NCBI RefSeq assembly: GCF_025464955.1
Contig: NZ_JAODNM010000095.1
Coordinates: 1 to 41,174, forward strand
Reading direction: 5' to 3'
DNA: 41,174 nucleotides
Source: Amycolatopsis sp.
Lineage (GTDB): Bacteria; Actinomycetota; Actinomycetes; Mycobacteriales; Pseudonocardiaceae
A model generated the notes under the pieces. It made no database searches, was not told the DNA's origin, and saw only the letters and a program-made list of their open reading frames with translations. The position numbers and the translations under genes were made by a program. Positions 41,130 to 41,174 of the stretch are shown here, piece after piece. Position 1 is the first letter of the stretch; the number at the start of each line of letters is the position of its first letter.

Positions 41130-41174
41130 GCGGGCGGCTCGCGTGGGGCGCCGCGGTGGGGCAGGTGCGCAAAA

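Overview
The window is 41.2 kb of high-GC actinobacterial chromosome. Codon use, short or absent 5' leaders, GTG and TTG starts, and gene content point to the order Pseudonocardiales, and an Amycolatopsis-like organism fits best. This is my reading of protein sequences and gene order; no database was consulted. The conserved blocks follow the order remembered for Mycobacterium tuberculosis Rv3708c-Rv3721c: asd, ask, leuA, then recR, ybaB, an N-acetylmuramoyl-L-alanine amidase and dnaX. The small SRP RNA gene lies just upstream of dnaX. No tRNA, rRNA, CRISPR array, transposase or phage gene was seen.

Layout. Positions 0.1-9.0 kb hold redox and stress genes: an Ohr peroxidase, an FMN reductase, a catalase translationally coupled to a Fur/CatR regulator, an MFS exporter, a lipoprotein and the RNA ligase RtcB, plus an HSL-type esterase, a secreted proline-rich protein and a GNAT acetyltransferase. 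Positions 9.3-15.6 kb hold amino-acid biosynthesis: asd-ask with an internal start for the aspartokinase beta subunit, a nitroreductase, two small membrane proteins, and leuA behind a Leu-codon leader peptide and a pseudoknot of the LEU type. Positions 15.7-23.4 kb are accessory: two DedA-type membrane proteins, an XRE-DUF5753/DUF397 pair, a divergent peroxiredoxin/TetR pair with two operator-like palindromes, a secreted hydrolase, a LysR/EamA divergent pair and an NmrA-type oxidoreductase. Positions 23.5-29.3 kb are a complete dipeptide/oligopeptide ABC importer (dppABCDF-like).

Positions 29.5-36.8 kb form a probable cell-envelope glycan locus. On the minus strand, upstream to downstream, it runs GT2 glycosyltransferase, flippase, large GT-C-like membrane protein, polyprenyl-phosphate sugar synthase, DUF2304 protein and a small P-loop kinase. 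A divergent gene encodes a UDP-GlcNAc 2-epimerase-like enzyme. Together these look like a pathway for making, flipping and attaching a lipid-linked sugar. Positions 36.8-41.1 kb return to conserved housekeeping genes.

The least ordinary signals are in the DNA between genes. A 167-bp fold-back element with 13-bp terminal inverted repeats and flanking TA supplies the stop codons of both the amidase and dnaX. Two families of dispersed inverted repeats recur at gene ends, and copies overlap the last codons of the LysR and GT2 genes. Ten starts, including that of the Leu leader peptide, sit 6-7 nt behind a TANNNT -10 box, consistent with leaderless transcription.
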